This document shows positions 1-8,443 of a stretch of DNA of 64,000 nt, in pieces. Position 1 is the first letter of the stretch, and the number at the start of each line of letters is the position of its first letter. A program made the position numbers and the translations under genes. The notes below the pieces were generated by a model. That model ran no database searches and was not told the DNA's origin. It saw only the letters and a list, made by a program, of their open reading frames with translations. The DNA lies in NCBI GenBank assembly GCA_035575515.1, contig DATLXU010000100.1, forward strand, positions 1 to 64,000. The letters are read 5' to 3'. The DNA comes from DATLXU01 sp035575515 (lineage in GTDB: Bacteria; Acidobacteriota; Blastocatellia; UBA7656).

Positions 1-1
1 G

Positions 2-160
2 ATGTTTGTCGAAGTCTTGCATTTGATCATCAACGGGGCAGAAAAGCTCTATAATGAAGTCAGTGGTGGTCATGGGGAAGTTTCTCCTTGTAATTGGTTT
101 TATCACCAACAAGATAGAAACAACCCTGTGACCTTTTCAACCAGCACCACAAGTTATTAA
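2..160 (+). CDS. Possible 3' end of a protein gene cut by the window edge
   Basis: An open frame enters from the left edge and ends at TAA 158-160, giving 52 residues in the window (begins MFVEVLHLIINGAEKLYNEV, ends STSTTSY). Composition is protein-like and the frame is open back to base 2. The ATG at base 2 is probably internal and the real start probably lies upstream of the window. The family is not recognised. The following 183 bases (161-343) separate it from a convergent gene and hold nothing I can identify. Confidence 0.35.
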   Translation: MFVEVLHLIINGAEKLYNEVSGGHGEVSPCNWFYHQQDRNNPVTFSTSTTSY

Positions 161-343
161 AAACTGATAGCTCGCTCAGGCAAGAATCGTTCGGTGATGG
201 AGTTGACCGGGCGTGAGGAGCAGGTCGTTTATCAATCCTTTCTATCTGTTCAGCCTGTTTGCATCGAAGGCACCCGGTCAAGCTGTTGTCAGGCAACTGC
301 TTTCACTAGCGGCAAAGGTGAAGTTTGCCGCTATAGGTTCGAG

Positions 344-868
344 CTATTTCTTGCGTCCTTTAGGCCGTTCCTGCTTGCGAACCAGTTCTTCAATTTCATC
401 GAGGTGATCAAGCTCAAACCCCTTCGCGGGTTTGGGTATTTTGGCAAGGGCAGCGTTCAATGCTGTTTCGGCTCTCTTCGCCACATCAGCATCAATTCCC
501 TTTTGCTCCAGCGCATCTCTGAGCGCTCTCACCACAATAGTTCCGCATCGGTGCAAGCTCGGATTGAAGAGCGTCACGCAAGTCGTCTCGCCGCAGCAGG
601 CCTGAACTATCGCCGCGTCCGTGAAGTGATTGACATAGAAAATGCCGCCAGCGAAAGAGAAGCTCCATACCGCCTTTATGTAGTAGCAGCCTGGCGGAAC
701 TTCGACTTCCAGATGGCCGCATCTTGCAGGCAGCACCACATATTGTTTTCCGCACCATTGAAGCACTTTGCCGTCGCAGTTGTAGATCGTGACATACCAT
801 GTTCTGTTGTCTATCGAACACGGATCATCCGTACCCGAAACCCATACGTTGAGTTTTGCCATTCCCAT
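344..868 (-). CDS. Cys-rich hypothetical protein with beta-sandwich-like N-terminal region
   Basis: 174 residues, family not recognised. The start is ATG at 868, chosen because AAAGGAGG lies just upstream; the open frame continues back to 1096 but has no ribosome-binding site there. The first ~105 residues carry nine or more cysteines (for example WCGKQYVVLPARCGHLEVEV and ACCGETTC) and alternate hydrophobic and polar residues, as in a small transthyretin/prealbumin-type beta fold (inference). The last ~55 residues are charged and helical, ending KKRPKGRKK-like in lysine and arginine. There is no signal peptide, so it is probably cytoplasmic. It lies downstream of nadE on the same strand across a 181-nt gap. 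Confidence 0.7.
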   Translation of the reverse strand: MGMAKLNVWVSGTDDPCSIDNRTWYVTIYNCDGKVLQWCGKQYVVLPARCGHLEVEVPPGCYYIKAVWSFSFAGGIFYVNHFTDAAIVQACCGETTCVTLFNPSLHRCGTIVVRALRDALEQKGIDADVAKRAETALNAALAKIPKPAKGFELDHLDEIEELVRKQERPKGRKK

Positions 869-1049
869 GGTTGTTTCCTCCTTTAGCGTTGTAAGGCTTG
901 ACGAAATGGGCAGCATCAATTGGCCGGACAGGTATGCCGGTCGCCCGATGGGGACCAAATCATCACCGCTATCCATGTATGACGTAAAATACAATAAAAA
1001 CCATGAGGAAAAATTTTTCGGCAGGTAGCTACAACAAGTGGGAATGATT

Positions 1050-2789
1050 TCAGTTGTGATACTTGTTCGTGATAGGCATCCTTCGGTCGCGGCCAAATGC
1101 GCGCGGCGTTATCTTCACGCCCGGCGGAGCCTGCCGTCGCTTGTACTCTGCCGCGTCAACTCGACTCACGACCCATCGCACTGTATCAAGGGGAAAGCCC
1201 ATCGCGGCGATTGATTCCGCGCTCATATCGCGCTCAACGTAAGCTTCCAGAATCGCATCGAGCACAGGATAAGGCGGCAGCGTGTCTTGATCCGTCTGGT
1301 TCGCGCGAAGCTCAGCTGAAGGCGGGCGCGTCAGTATGTATTCAGGAATGATGGGCTTCGGCCCGCGAAGGTTCACGTAATTTGCAAGCTCATAGACAAG
1401 CATCTTCGGCACGTCCTTCAACAACGCAAAGCCGCCAGCCATGTCGCCATAAAGAGTCGAATAGCCCACGCTCATCTCGCTCTTGTTTCCTGTAGAAAGC
1501 ACAAGCCCGTGAAATTTGTTCGACAGCGCCATCAAGATATTTCCGCGAATCCGAGCCTGAATGTTCTCTTCCGTCGCGTCTTCTGCAAGCCCATCGAACG
1601 CGGGCGCGAGCATCTTTAAATACTCAGCAAATGTTCCTTCAATCTCGATAATCTGAAAATGTATGCCGAGATTATCCGCAAGCTGCCGAGCATCGCGCGC
1701 CGATTCCGATGATGAGTACCGCGTGGGCATATAGACCGCATTGACGTTTTCAGCCCCGATAGCATCAACGGCAATCACGGCAGTCAGCGCTGAATCAACT
1801 CCGCCCGACAACCCGAAATAGACTTTATCGAATCCGTTCTTGCGCACGTAATCGCGAGTGCCCGTCACGAGCGCCGTGTAAATCTCAGCCGTCGAATCGA
1901 GCCGCTCGTCTTCACGCACCGGAATTGGCGGCTTGTCGCTATCAACACGCAACGCGCCGTTCAACTCTATTGTGTAAAGCGCGTCGTCGTGCGTGATTCT
2001 TATCTTCTCGCGCCGCCGTCGCGGGTCATGAAGTCGCTCTGAAAAAACGCGCTCGATGTTTATGTCAGCAATAACCAAGTCTTCCGCGAACGGGCGGCCT
2101 CGCGCTATGACATGGCCGGCTTCATTAATCACAAGGCTGTTGCCGTCGAAGACGAGTTCATCCTGCCCGCCATACAGATTGCAATAGGCGAGCGCGACGG
2201 CGTTATCTTCCGCGCGAGTGCAGAGCATCCGCTCGCGGTCGAGGCTTTTGCCCGCGTAATAAGGCGACGAAGAGATGTTCACAATCAAGTGAGCGTCGCC
2301 TACAAGCGCCTGCAACTTCGTAGGCCCCCCCGGATACCATATATCTTCGCAGATGTTCACGCCGACGCGCGTATCGCCAAAGATGAGCACAGGGCAGCGC
2401 GTGCCTGATTGAAAGTATCTTTCCTCATCGAACACGCCGTAATTTGGCAGGAATGTTTTGTGATAAACGTCAACGAGCTTGCCGCCTGCAATCACAGCAG
2501 CCGCGTTATAGGTGTCCGACCCGTCCGTGTCAACGAACCCGATGACGACCACTGTATCACCCGCCGCTTCGATTATTCGATCAAGCGCGCGGCGATTCTC
2601 GCGCACGAAGTGAGGGCGGAGCAATAGGTCTTCTGGCGGGTAACCTGTGAGCGCAAGCTCAGGGAAAGCGACGAGGTCGGCCTTCATCGCTTGCGCGCGA
2701 GCGAGGTAATCGAGAACCAGATCAGCGTTGCCTTTGAGATCGCCAACCGTCGGGTTAATCTGCGCCAGCGCTACTCGAATCGTGTTCAT
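1050..2789 (-). CDS. nadE: Glutamine-dependent NAD+ synthetase
   Basis: Two-domain enzyme of 579 residues. The N-terminal nitrilase-like glutaminase domain (about 1-270) shows the catalytic triad Glu44 (AFPELALTG), Lys111 (YHKTFLP) and Cys147 (VNICEDIWY). The C-terminal synthetase domain has the PP-loop SGGVDS at 328-333. It converts deamido-NAD to NAD+ in the cytoplasm using ATP and glutamine-derived ammonia. Length and domain order match the glutamine-using type. The start at 2789 fits the family N-terminus; the longer frame to 2915 would run into eutN. It is last in a minus-strand set behind the microcompartment genes. The other NAD salvage gene, pncB, lies at 33.4 kb. Confidence 0.97.
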   Translation of the reverse strand: MNTIRVALAQINPTVGDLKGNADLVLDYLARAQAMKADLVAFPELALTGYPPEDLLLRPHFVRENRRALDRIIEAAGDTVVVIGFVDTDGSDTYNAAAVIAGGKLVDVYHKTFLPNYGVFDEERYFQSGTRCPVLIFGDTRVGVNICEDIWYPGGPTKLQALVGDAHLIVNISSSPYYAGKSLDRERMLCTRAEDNAVALAYCNLYGGQDELVFDGNSLVINEAGHVIARGRPFAEDLVIADINIERVFSERLHDPRRRREKIRITHDDALYTIELNGALRVDSDKPPIPVREDERLDSTAEIYTALVTGTRDYVRKNGFDKVYFGLSGGVDSALTAVIAVDAIGAENVNAVYMPTRYSSSESARDARQLADNLGIHFQIIEIEGTFAEYLKMLAPAFDGLAEDATEENIQARIRGNILMALSNKFHGLVLSTGNKSEMSVGYSTLYGDMAGGFALLKDVPKMLVYELANYVNLRGPKPIIPEYILTRPPSAELRANQTDQDTLPPYPVLDAILEAYVERDMSAESIAAMGFPLDTVRWVVSRVDAAEYKRRQAPPGVKITPRAFGRDRRMPITNKYHN

Positions 2790-2793
2790 GGTC

Positions 2794-2873
2794 GTCCCTG
2801 GTAATTTGTCCTTTGTCGTCAGTTTAAGTTTAGCAATCAATCTGCTAATGACAAATAACGAATGTCTAGGGAC
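2794..2873. repeat. Imperfect palindrome E1 between eutN-like gene and nadE
   Basis: Left arm starts GTCCCT at 2794, right arm ends AGGGAC at 2873. Without gaps, 21 of the first 28 positions pair and several of the rest are G-T wobbles. The arm contains the 7-nt words TTTGTCC/TTTGTCG. A small inner stem GCA/TGC closes the loop. The stop codon of the EutN-like gene (2866-2868) is inside the right arm, and the nadE start codon lies 5 nt beyond the left arm. Member of the junction-palindrome family described in the findings. Confidence 0.7.
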
Positions 2874-3135
2874 CAACCTCAACCGTGTCAACGATGCCGA
2901 CGATAGCTGCATCAACAGGACAGTCCTTGCAGCCGAAGGCCATGCGCGCGGAGCTTCCCTGCACTATTAGCACGACTTCGCGCGCGCCCGCGCCTACCGT
3001 GTCAACGGCGACGACGTGGCCCTTCTCATCCTGTCCGTCAACACCGACCAATCGCGCAACCAGCAGCTTGCGTCCGTGAAGGCGCTCGTCCTTGCGCGTA
3101 GCGACTACAGTTCCAACTATTCTTGCAAGAATCAT
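2866..3135 (-). CDS. Bacterial microcompartment vertex protein, EutN/CcmL family (BMC-P)
   Basis: 89 residues, the usual size for this family. It starts MILARIVGTVVATRKDERL and contains the family pattern of a short beta-barrel with a GHVVAVDTVGAGAREVVLIV stretch. Known members form pentamers that cap the vertices of icosahedral protein shells. Start chosen at 3135; the longer open frame back to 3288 runs through palindrome E2 and the next gene. It follows the BMC hexamer gene and a class II aldolase on the same strand, so the three probably form one functional set. Only one pentamer and one hexamer gene are present here, fewer than most full loci. Confidence 0.93.
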   Translation of the reverse strand: MILARIVGTVVATRKDERLHGRKLLVARLVGVDGQDEKGHVVAVDTVGAGAREVVLIVQGSSARMAFGCKDCPVDAAIVGIVDTVEVGP

Positions 3136-3138
3136 GGC

Positions 3139-3241
3139 AGTGGTCAGTGGCCAGTGGCCGGTTGAAAGGTTGACGATTACCTTGAAACAGGCTCCCAGAG
3201 CCATTTTCAAGCCATCATCCTTTGAACCGACACTGACCACT
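3139..3241. repeat. Imperfect palindrome E2 between BMC-H and BMC-P genes
   Basis: Arms begin AGTGGTCAGTG at 3139 and end CACTGACCACT at 3241. The left arm repeats the 7-nt word AGTGGYC. The tip is a clean hairpin with stems CTTGAAA/TTTCAAG and GGCTC/GAGCC around loop CCA (3181-3211). The same tip recurs in E3 and E7. It fills the whole spacer, starting 3 nt after the BMC-P start codon and ending 3 nt from the BMC-H stop codon. Confidence 0.85.
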
Positions 3242-3244
3242 ACA

Positions 3245-3532
3245 TTATCGCTCGCGCGATTCGAATGTGACAGGCATGTTCTCGTCAACCGCAGAGTGCG
3301 GGCGCGGGATGACGTGAACGCTCACAAGCTCGCCCACTCGCCGGGCCGCAGCCGCGCCCGCGTCCGTTGCTGCTTTCACAGCAGCCACGTCGCCGCGCAC
3401 AATAGCCGTTACAAGCCCGGCTCCGATCTTCTCGTAACCCACAAGCGTAACATTAGCGGCTTTGACCATCGCGTCAGCCGCTTCGATCATTGCGACCAAT
3501 CCTTTAGTCTCGATCATTCCAAGAGCTTCCAT
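3245..3532 (-). CDS. Bacterial microcompartment shell hexamer protein (BMC-H, PduA/EutM-like)
   Basis: 95 residues forming a single BMC domain. Recognisable stretches are EALGMIETKGLVAMIEAADA, the pore-side segment KIGAGLVTAIVRGDVAAVK, and VSVHVIPRPH near the end, very close to the PduA/EutM pattern. Such proteins form hexamers that tile the facets of a microcompartment, with the KIGAG-type loop lining the pore for substrates. It stands between a class II aldolase (upstream) and a vertex protein (downstream), with a palindromic spacer on each side. The enzymes usually needed for cofactor recycling inside the shell are not in the window. Confidence 0.96.
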   Translation of the reverse strand: MEALGMIETKGLVAMIEAADAMVKAANVTLVGYEKIGAGLVTAIVRGDVAAVKAATDAGAAAARRVGELVSVHVIPRPHSAVDENMPVTFESRER

Positions 3533-3550
3533 AGACTCTCCTTGCTTATC

Positions 3551-3664
3551 AGTGGTCAGTGGCCGGTGGCTGGTTGAAGAATGGTCAATGTCTTGAAACA
3601 GGCTCTCAGAGCCATTTTCAAGGCGACCATCATTTTTTCAACTGACCACCGACTACTAACCACT
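3551..3664. repeat. Imperfect palindrome E3 between aldolase and BMC-H genes
   Basis: 114 nt. The left arm AGTGGTCAGTGGCCGGTGG pairs with a right arm ending CGACTACTAACCACT. Inner arms (AATGGTC...CTTGAAA with TTTCAAGG...GACCATCATT) continue to a GGCTC/GAGCC stem with loop TCA. The tip is nearly identical to that of E2. The aldolase stop codon (3663-3665) begins in the last two bases of the right arm. Confidence 0.85.
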
Positions 3665-4496
3665 ATCTTTTAATTCCCTGAGCGACCAGCCGCGCAGCTT
3701 CCGTAATCAGCGCGGTCAATTCTTTTCGCGTTAACGTAACAGTCTCGTCGCCGTTCACCGGGGCGAATGAACGGGTTGCGCTGCCGACGGCACAACTCTC
3801 GGCGTGCCCCTGCAGGTAGCCGCACGCCTGACACCCGCGACGGTCGGCCTGCATGTAGCCCGATTGCTCGCGCACGTCGAGCAGTTTTTCTATCGCGTCG
3901 GCGGGTAGCTCGTGAGGCCGACCAATGAGCCGCGCGATTAATGTTATCTTTGCAAAGTGCTCAAGCGTCTCCATCCGCGCGTAAGCTGTCTCAAGGTCAG
4001 GCCCGTAAGTGACCGCGCCGTGATTCGCCAGCAGCAGCGCGTCGTGATGCGGAATGTACGGCTTGAGCGAATCCGATAGCTCCCGTGTCGAAGGCGTGCC
4101 GTAGGCGGTCAGCGGTATGCAGCCGAGCGTGAGAATCACCTCAGAGAGCAGCGGCTTATCGAGCGGCACGTTCGCGACGGCGAAGCCTGTTCCAAACGGC
4201 GGGTGCGCGTGAACTATTGCGTGAACGTCTGGCCGCAGTTGATAAATCTCACGGTGCATAGAAAACTCTGATGACGGATTGCGCTCTTCGCGGCGGAGCT
4301 TGCGGCCATTGATGTCGACCATCACGAGCATATCTTCAGTCATTCGACCTTTGCAGACCATCGTCGGCGTAGTCAGTATCGCGCCGTTATCGAGCCGCGC
4401 GCTTATATTGCCGTCAGAGGCGGCAATGAATCCGCGCTCGTAGATGCGGCGGCCTATCTCGACTATCTGTTGTCTTAGCTTACGCTCGGTCTGCAT
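3663..4496 (-). CDS. Class II aldolase/adducin-family enzyme with probable microcompartment-targeting tail
   Basis: 277 residues from ATG 4496, which matches the usual family N-terminus (LRQQIVEIGRRIYERGFIAA). The open frame continues to 4619, so a 41-residue extension cannot be excluded. Family metal ligands are visible: His96 and His98 in VHAHPP, His159 in LLANHGAV, and Glu77 in PSSEFSMH. Enzymes of this family cleave sugar phosphates such as L-fuculose- or L-rhamnulose-1-phosphate. Beyond the catalytic domain is a ~65-residue tail with a Cys-rich patch (CQACGYLQGHAESC) and a final amphipathic helix (TRKELTALITEAARLVAQGI) resembling encapsulation peptides of microcompartment cargo (inference). 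It lies directly upstream of the shell genes. Confidence 0.9.
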   Translation of the reverse strand: MQTERKLRQQIVEIGRRIYERGFIAASDGNISARLDNGAILTTPTMVCKGRMTEDMLVMVDINGRKLRREERNPSSEFSMHREIYQLRPDVHAIVHAHPPFGTGFAVANVPLDKPLLSEVILTLGCIPLTAYGTPSTRELSDSLKPYIPHHDALLLANHGAVTYGPDLETAYARMETLEHFAKITLIARLIGRPHELPADAIEKLLDVREQSGYMQADRRGCQACGYLQGHAESCAVGSATRSFAPVNGDETVTLTRKELTALITEAARLVAQGIKR

Positions 4497-4663
4497 AACG
4501 TTTACTTTCGCGCAGTCAGGCTGCGCGATAATTTGCTTGACCCTTTGCCTGAATGATTCAGCCCGCGCCTGATTAAGCATCAAAGTGTCACGTGCAAGTG
4601 GGCGATATGTCAAGCGCATTAGATATGACTGCCAGCGTGTGCAATTTCTATTGACGCGAAGAG

Positions 4664-6208
4664 TTAGAGCATAGGGCGCTTGCCTGGCACACCTACTGCC
4701 ATAACGAAGATGCAGCTTTTGCCCGCTGCGTGCGGCGAGAAGAATTCCGTCACGTCGTCATCATAGAATGTCAGTCCTGTCGCTCCGCGACCGAGCGTAT
4801 AAGAGGCGATATAAATCTTGCCGCCGATTATTCCCGCTTCCATCTGAACGGCGCGATAGCCGCGATTGCCATATGCCGCAAGCAGTTTGTTCATATCATA
4901 CATGAAGAAAACCGTAACGCTCGAATCGCCGCCCAAATCCTGCTCAAGCGTGAGGTATGCCGCGCGCTCGCTCTTGTCGCCTTCCTTCAACAACTCCACC
5001 GCGCGCTCGTCGCGGCGATAGAAGTACGCGCCCGAAGCCAGCCCGTCAACGCGATTGACTATCAAATACAGATCGTTGAGTTGCGCCTTGGAGTCAGGCA
5101 AAAGATCGGCCCCGATGCCGCGAGTCGCGCAGTCAAGAATCGTTGACAGATCAGAAAGTGAGATTGCCTTGCGCGCGAACCGCCGAGTCGAGGCGCGCCG
5201 CTCAATTACTTCCTCAATTGTCACGCGAGGGAGATTCGCTGCCGGTGAAAGATAAATCACTTTGCCCGCAGCTTGCGGCGCTGCACAATCAGCATGTACA
5301 TTTCGCCACTCGACAACTTCATCGCCGCTTTCAAGCGAAGACGCAGCGTGCATCTCCTGAATTGATTGATAATCAACTTGCGAATATGAAAGCGGGGCAA
5401 CCTGAATTTTCAATTCAGGTATCTCTTCAATCGAAGATAAAGCGGGCGCGGTCTCCTTGCTGCGGCCAAGCGCAATCAGGCTCAACGCAAGCTCTCGCTT
5501 GCCGTCAATGCCTACGAGCCTGTTCATATCCGATTCAACAAAGCCCATCACAAGCTCTGCGGGAATCGAGTGCGCGGCAGCCATCGCCAGCGCGTTTGCG
5601 GCAATCATCCCGTTATCCCAAAAGTGATAGCGATACGCGCGGTCTCGGTACTTCCACGTGCTGCGCCAGCTTATCGCCGTGTAAACCAGCGCGACCGGCG
5701 CGTGAGCGATGCTTGATTCATTCGCCGTTGCGCGCACAAGCACGCCGCGATAATCGCCATCGCGCAATCGCCTTAGCGCAAAGTCTCCCGGGTTGAAGTG
5801 ATAAACACCCGCCGTGAGTCCCTCAAGCTCCGCGCACACAACATAGATTTCAACTGGATAGAGCGCGCCCGCGCAGGCCGCCGCGCGAAAGTAAATTGTC
5901 CCTCCCGGATAGGTCTTTTGCTTCGTCACACCGGCAGAATAAAAGAGGATGCTCGCGAGTTGATCGAGCGTGGGCATTACATCGCCGTGCGCTTCAGTGC
6001 CTGTTGAAGCGATTGCTTCAAGCGCAGGCACGCCGGTTGGAGTGAATTCGCGCGGAAGCGCGATAGGCTCAATCTCAGGATAAACCTTGAACGGCGACGG
6101 CTGGTTCGCCCAGTCGAGATAATGCGCGGTTGTGCGAATGCTCCAGTACGAATGCTTCGTCTGGTTGTGATACTGCCACGCCGCTTCGGTTTCGCTGTTC
6201 ATTGTCAT
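4664..6208 (-). CDS. SagB/ThcOx-type tandem nitroreductase-fold dehydrogenase
   Basis: 514 residues with two nitroreductase-like halves. The N-terminal half has LYPVEIYVVCAELEGL and a WDNGMIAANALAMAAA FMN-type helix. The C-terminal half (about 325-514) has RRASTRRFARKAISLSDL, the usual first helix of this fold, then QMEAGIIGGKIYIAS. SagB-type enzymes oxidise thiazoline/oxazoline heterocycles in modified peptides with FMN, but many stand-alone homologues have unknown substrates. No precursor peptide or cyclodehydratase gene is visible nearby. It is divergent from the polysaccharide locus and upstream of the aldolase. ATG 6208 or the in-frame ATG two codons on may be used. Confidence 0.85.
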   Translation of the reverse strand: MTMNSETEAAWQYHNQTKHSYWSIRTTAHYLDWANQPSPFKVYPEIEPIALPREFTPTGVPALEAIASTGTEAHGDVMPTLDQLASILFYSAGVTKQKTYPGGTIYFRAAACAGALYPVEIYVVCAELEGLTAGVYHFNPGDFALRRLRDGDYRGVLVRATANESSIAHAPVALVYTAISWRSTWKYRDRAYRYHFWDNGMIAANALAMAAAHSIPAELVMGFVESDMNRLVGIDGKRELALSLIALGRSKETAPALSSIEEIPELKIQVAPLSYSQVDYQSIQEMHAASSLESGDEVVEWRNVHADCAAPQAAGKVIYLSPAANLPRVTIEEVIERRASTRRFARKAISLSDLSTILDCATRGIGADLLPDSKAQLNDLYLIVNRVDGLASGAYFYRRDERAVELLKEGDKSERAAYLTLEQDLGGDSSVTVFFMYDMNKLLAAYGNRGYRAVQMEAGIIGGKIYIASYTLGRGATGLTFYDDDVTEFFSPHAAGKSCIFVMAVGVPGKRPML

Positions 6209-6575
6209 TACCTGAATAGTTTCCGGCGGTCAGCTATCAGACGAGAATGGTCGAATGCGCGACGCGCCGGTATCCCAGCTGATATACGAATCTTGGGTTG
6301 AAGAACCAGGATCGGCTACATCCTTTAAATATACGATTGCAACACAAATCCACACACGGATGACACCCCCTTGGCTACTATACTTGACCAGTTGGCTGAA
6401 ATCTACTGCTTCATAGACGATTACCTCAAAGCTCATGCGTCAAACTTGCCTTGGTGATATCAAGAACCATTCAATGGCGCCATACCGCGCCTCTCATCAA
6501 AGCTGCGGCTTGTGCGAACCGCGCGGCGGCTTGTAGACTTTCAAGCTCAACTATTTTGAAGAACCGACGAATGAA
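6209..6575. other. Divergent intergenic region between SagB-type gene and wzz-like gene
   Basis: 367 nt, more AT-rich than its neighbours, containing the promoters of both divergent genes. A 68-codon minus-strand frame (6230-6436) is open but has no convincing ribosome-binding site or family signature, so it is not annotated. No palindrome of the junction family is present. Confidence 0.6.
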
Positions 6576-7340
6576 ATGAATAACGAAGAAATCAGTCTTG
6601 ATAGATACATCGCCGCCGTGTGGCGCGCGAAATGGTTCATCATCGCAGGAGTCATCATCGCGGCAGGCATCACAGCTTTTCTCGCATACCGCCAGCCCGC
6701 GCTTCATCGCGCGTCGGCGCAGATCAAAATTGGCCGCGTGTGGGATAAACCACTCGAAGACCCTTATATCACCGAACGAATAATCAACAACACGGCCTTT
6801 CTTAAAGATGTTGCGGCAAAGATCGGCGCGAATCCGAATCAACTCAAGCGCAGCATTCATGCTCAAACTATCGTCGCCGGTCCGCGACGCACGCGCTACC
6901 CGCTGCTTGTCGGCATCACCGCAACAGCCGAGCGGGCCGAAGACGCAGAAAGCTATGCCAAAGCTGTGACCGATGAGGTCATCGCGATGCACGAAAAACT
7001 TTTTGACGACGCGATGAAACCTCATATCGAAGAGCAACAGCGACTCGAACAGCGATACAACGAGCTTGCGGCGCAGGGCGCTGCGGCGCGCGAGGCGCTT
7101 TTGAAAGTCGAAGACGATCTGAATAAAGTGAAAGCGAACAACACCGACACGCCCGCGAACGGGACCGAACGGACTCGCCTCATAACGCCAATCGCGCGCG
7201 AGGGGGCTGAAAAGCCGGGCATCCTTCGCAGCACGGCGACCGCAGCGTTAATCGCCGCCATCGTGCTCACACTGGCCGCCGCGCTCGCTTCGCACATCCG
7301 CCCGGCAGGAAAGCGCGCGGCTGCGGGGAATCAAACTTAG
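6576..7340 (+). CDS. Wzz-like chain-length determinant / polysaccharide co-polymerase
   Basis: 254 residues. The N-terminal motif (EEISLDRYIAAVWRAKWFII) is followed at once by membrane helix 1 (about 19-37). A periplasmic domain with a coiled-coil-prone stretch (EEQQRLEQRYNELAAQGAAA) follows, then membrane helix 2 (about 218-238, TAALIAAIVLTLAAALASH). Two helices bracketing a periplasmic domain are typical of Wzz proteins, which set polysaccharide chain length. It is shorter than most (about 320 residues) and has no kinase domain. It is first in the polysaccharide locus and ends 2 nt before the next gene, so the two are probably co-transcribed. Confidence 0.85.
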   Translation: MNNEEISLDRYIAAVWRAKWFIIAGVIIAAGITAFLAYRQPALHRASAQIKIGRVWDKPLEDPYITERIINNTAFLKDVAAKIGANPNQLKRSIHAQTIVAGPRRTRYPLLVGITATAERAEDAESYAKAVTDEVIAMHEKLFDDAMKPHIEEQQRLEQRYNELAAQGAAAREALLKVEDDLNKVKANNTDTPANGTERTRLITPIAREGAEKPGILRSTATAALIAAIVLTLAAALASHIRPAGKRAAAGNQT

Positions 7341-7342
7341 CA

Positions 7343-8443
7343 ATGATACGAATAATCAACGTCGTAGGCGCGCGGCCAAACTTCATGAAGATCGCGCCCG
7401 TCATCCGCGAAATGCGCTGCCGCGCTGATAGAATCGAACCGCTGCTGGTTCACACGGGCCAGCACTATGACCCGGCCTTGAGCGATTCGTTTTTTGAGGA
7501 CCTGGAGATTCCGCGCCCTGACGTGAACCTCGAAGTCGGCTCCGCCTCGCACGCCGAGCAGACCGCACGCATAATGCTTGCCTTCGAGCGGGTCTTGATT
7601 GATTGGAAACCAGATTGGGTTGTTGTTGTTGGAGACGTGAACTCTACGATGGCGGCTACGCTCGTCGCGTCGAAGATGCTCGTTCGCGTCGCGCACGTCG
7701 AGGCGGGACTTCGCAGCCGCGACCGAACGATGCCTGAAGAGATTAATCGAATAGTGACCGACGCGCTCGCGGATCTGCTGCTCACGCCGTCGCGCGACGC
7801 CGATGAGAACCTGTTGCGCGAAGGCGTTGCGCCCGAAAAGATTCGCTTCGTCGGCAACGTGATGATTGACACGCTTCGCGGCAATCTCGCGCGAGCGTGC
7901 AACTCAGACGCGCTTGAGCGGTTTAATGTACAGCCGCGCATGTTTGGCGTTATGACGCTTCACAGGCCGTCGAATGTTGACGACAAGCCGACGCTCGAAG
8001 GCATACTTGATGCCCTCGATGCGATACAGCGATGGCTTCCTATAGTTTTCCCTGTTCACCCACGTACTCGCGCGCGAATAGAAGAATTCAAGTTGAATAG
8101 ACGGCTTCGCAGCATGCGCCGCCTCGTAGTCACAGAGCCGCTCGGCTATCTGGATTTTCTTCAACTCTACAGCAACAGCCGACTTGTGCTCACCGACAGC
8201 GGAGGCATTCAGGAAGAGACGACCGCGCTCGGCATCCCGTGCCTGACGCTTCGCCAGAACACGGAGCGGCCAATCACGGTGACAGAGGGAACTAATCGCG
8301 TGGTCGGCAGCGACCCTGAAACAATAAAGCGCGAAGCGATGGCCTCAATCAACGGGCGCGTCGAGCCGTATCGCGTGCCTGAGTTATGGGACGGCCACGC
8401 CGCCCGCCGCATCGTTGACGCGATTGAGGAAGCGAACGCTTGA
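7343..8443 (+). CDS. wecB: UDP-N-acetylglucosamine 2-epimerase (non-hydrolysing)
   Basis: 366 residues, the normal length. Typical family segments are VVGARPNFMKIAPVIREM near the start, LLVHTGQHYD, VVVVGDVNSTMAATLVASK, VAHVEAGLRSRDRTMPEEIN, and TDSGGIQEETTALGIPCLTL. The enzyme interconverts UDP-GlcNAc and UDP-ManNAc in the cytoplasm, supplying ManNAc-type sugars for surface polysaccharide. It begins 2 nt after the Wzz-like gene and is followed by a 65-nt spacer holding GC-rich 8-nt tandem repeats that continue into the next gene. Confidence 0.96.
   Translation: MIRIINVVGARPNFMKIAPVIREMRCRADRIEPLLVHTGQHYDPALSDSFFEDLEIPRPDVNLEVGSASHAEQTARIMLAFERVLIDWKPDWVVVVGDVNSTMAATLVASKMLVRVAHVEAGLRSRDRTMPEEINRIVTDALADLLLTPSRDADENLLREGVAPEKIRFVGNVMIDTLRGNLARACNSDALERFNVQPRMFGVMTLHRPSNVDDKPTLEGILDALDAIQRWLPIVFPVHPRTRARIEEFKLNRRLRSMRRLVVTEPLGYLDFLQLYSNSRLVLTDSGGIQEETTALGIPCLTLRQNTERPITVTEGTNRVVGSDPETIKREAMASINGRVEPYRVPELWDGHAARRIVDAIEEANA

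Noticed and set aside
194..886. 230-codon plus-strand frame opposite the Cys-rich gene
   Set aside because: It is antisense to a gene with a strong ribosome-binding site and has no family resemblance; a GC-driven shadow frame.
3551..3664. CRISPR array or tandem-repeat array
   Set aside because: Repeats are inverted arms of one hairpin with no regular spacers, and no cas gene is present.
4664..6208. RiPP (SagB-type) biosynthetic cluster
   Set aside because: No cyclodehydratase, precursor peptide or transporter gene nearby; the homologue alone is not evidence of a RiPP.
6230..6436. 68-codon minus-strand frame between the SagB-type and wzz-like genes
   Set aside because: No ribosome-binding site of quality, no recognisable motif, and it lies in an AT-richer divergent promoter region.
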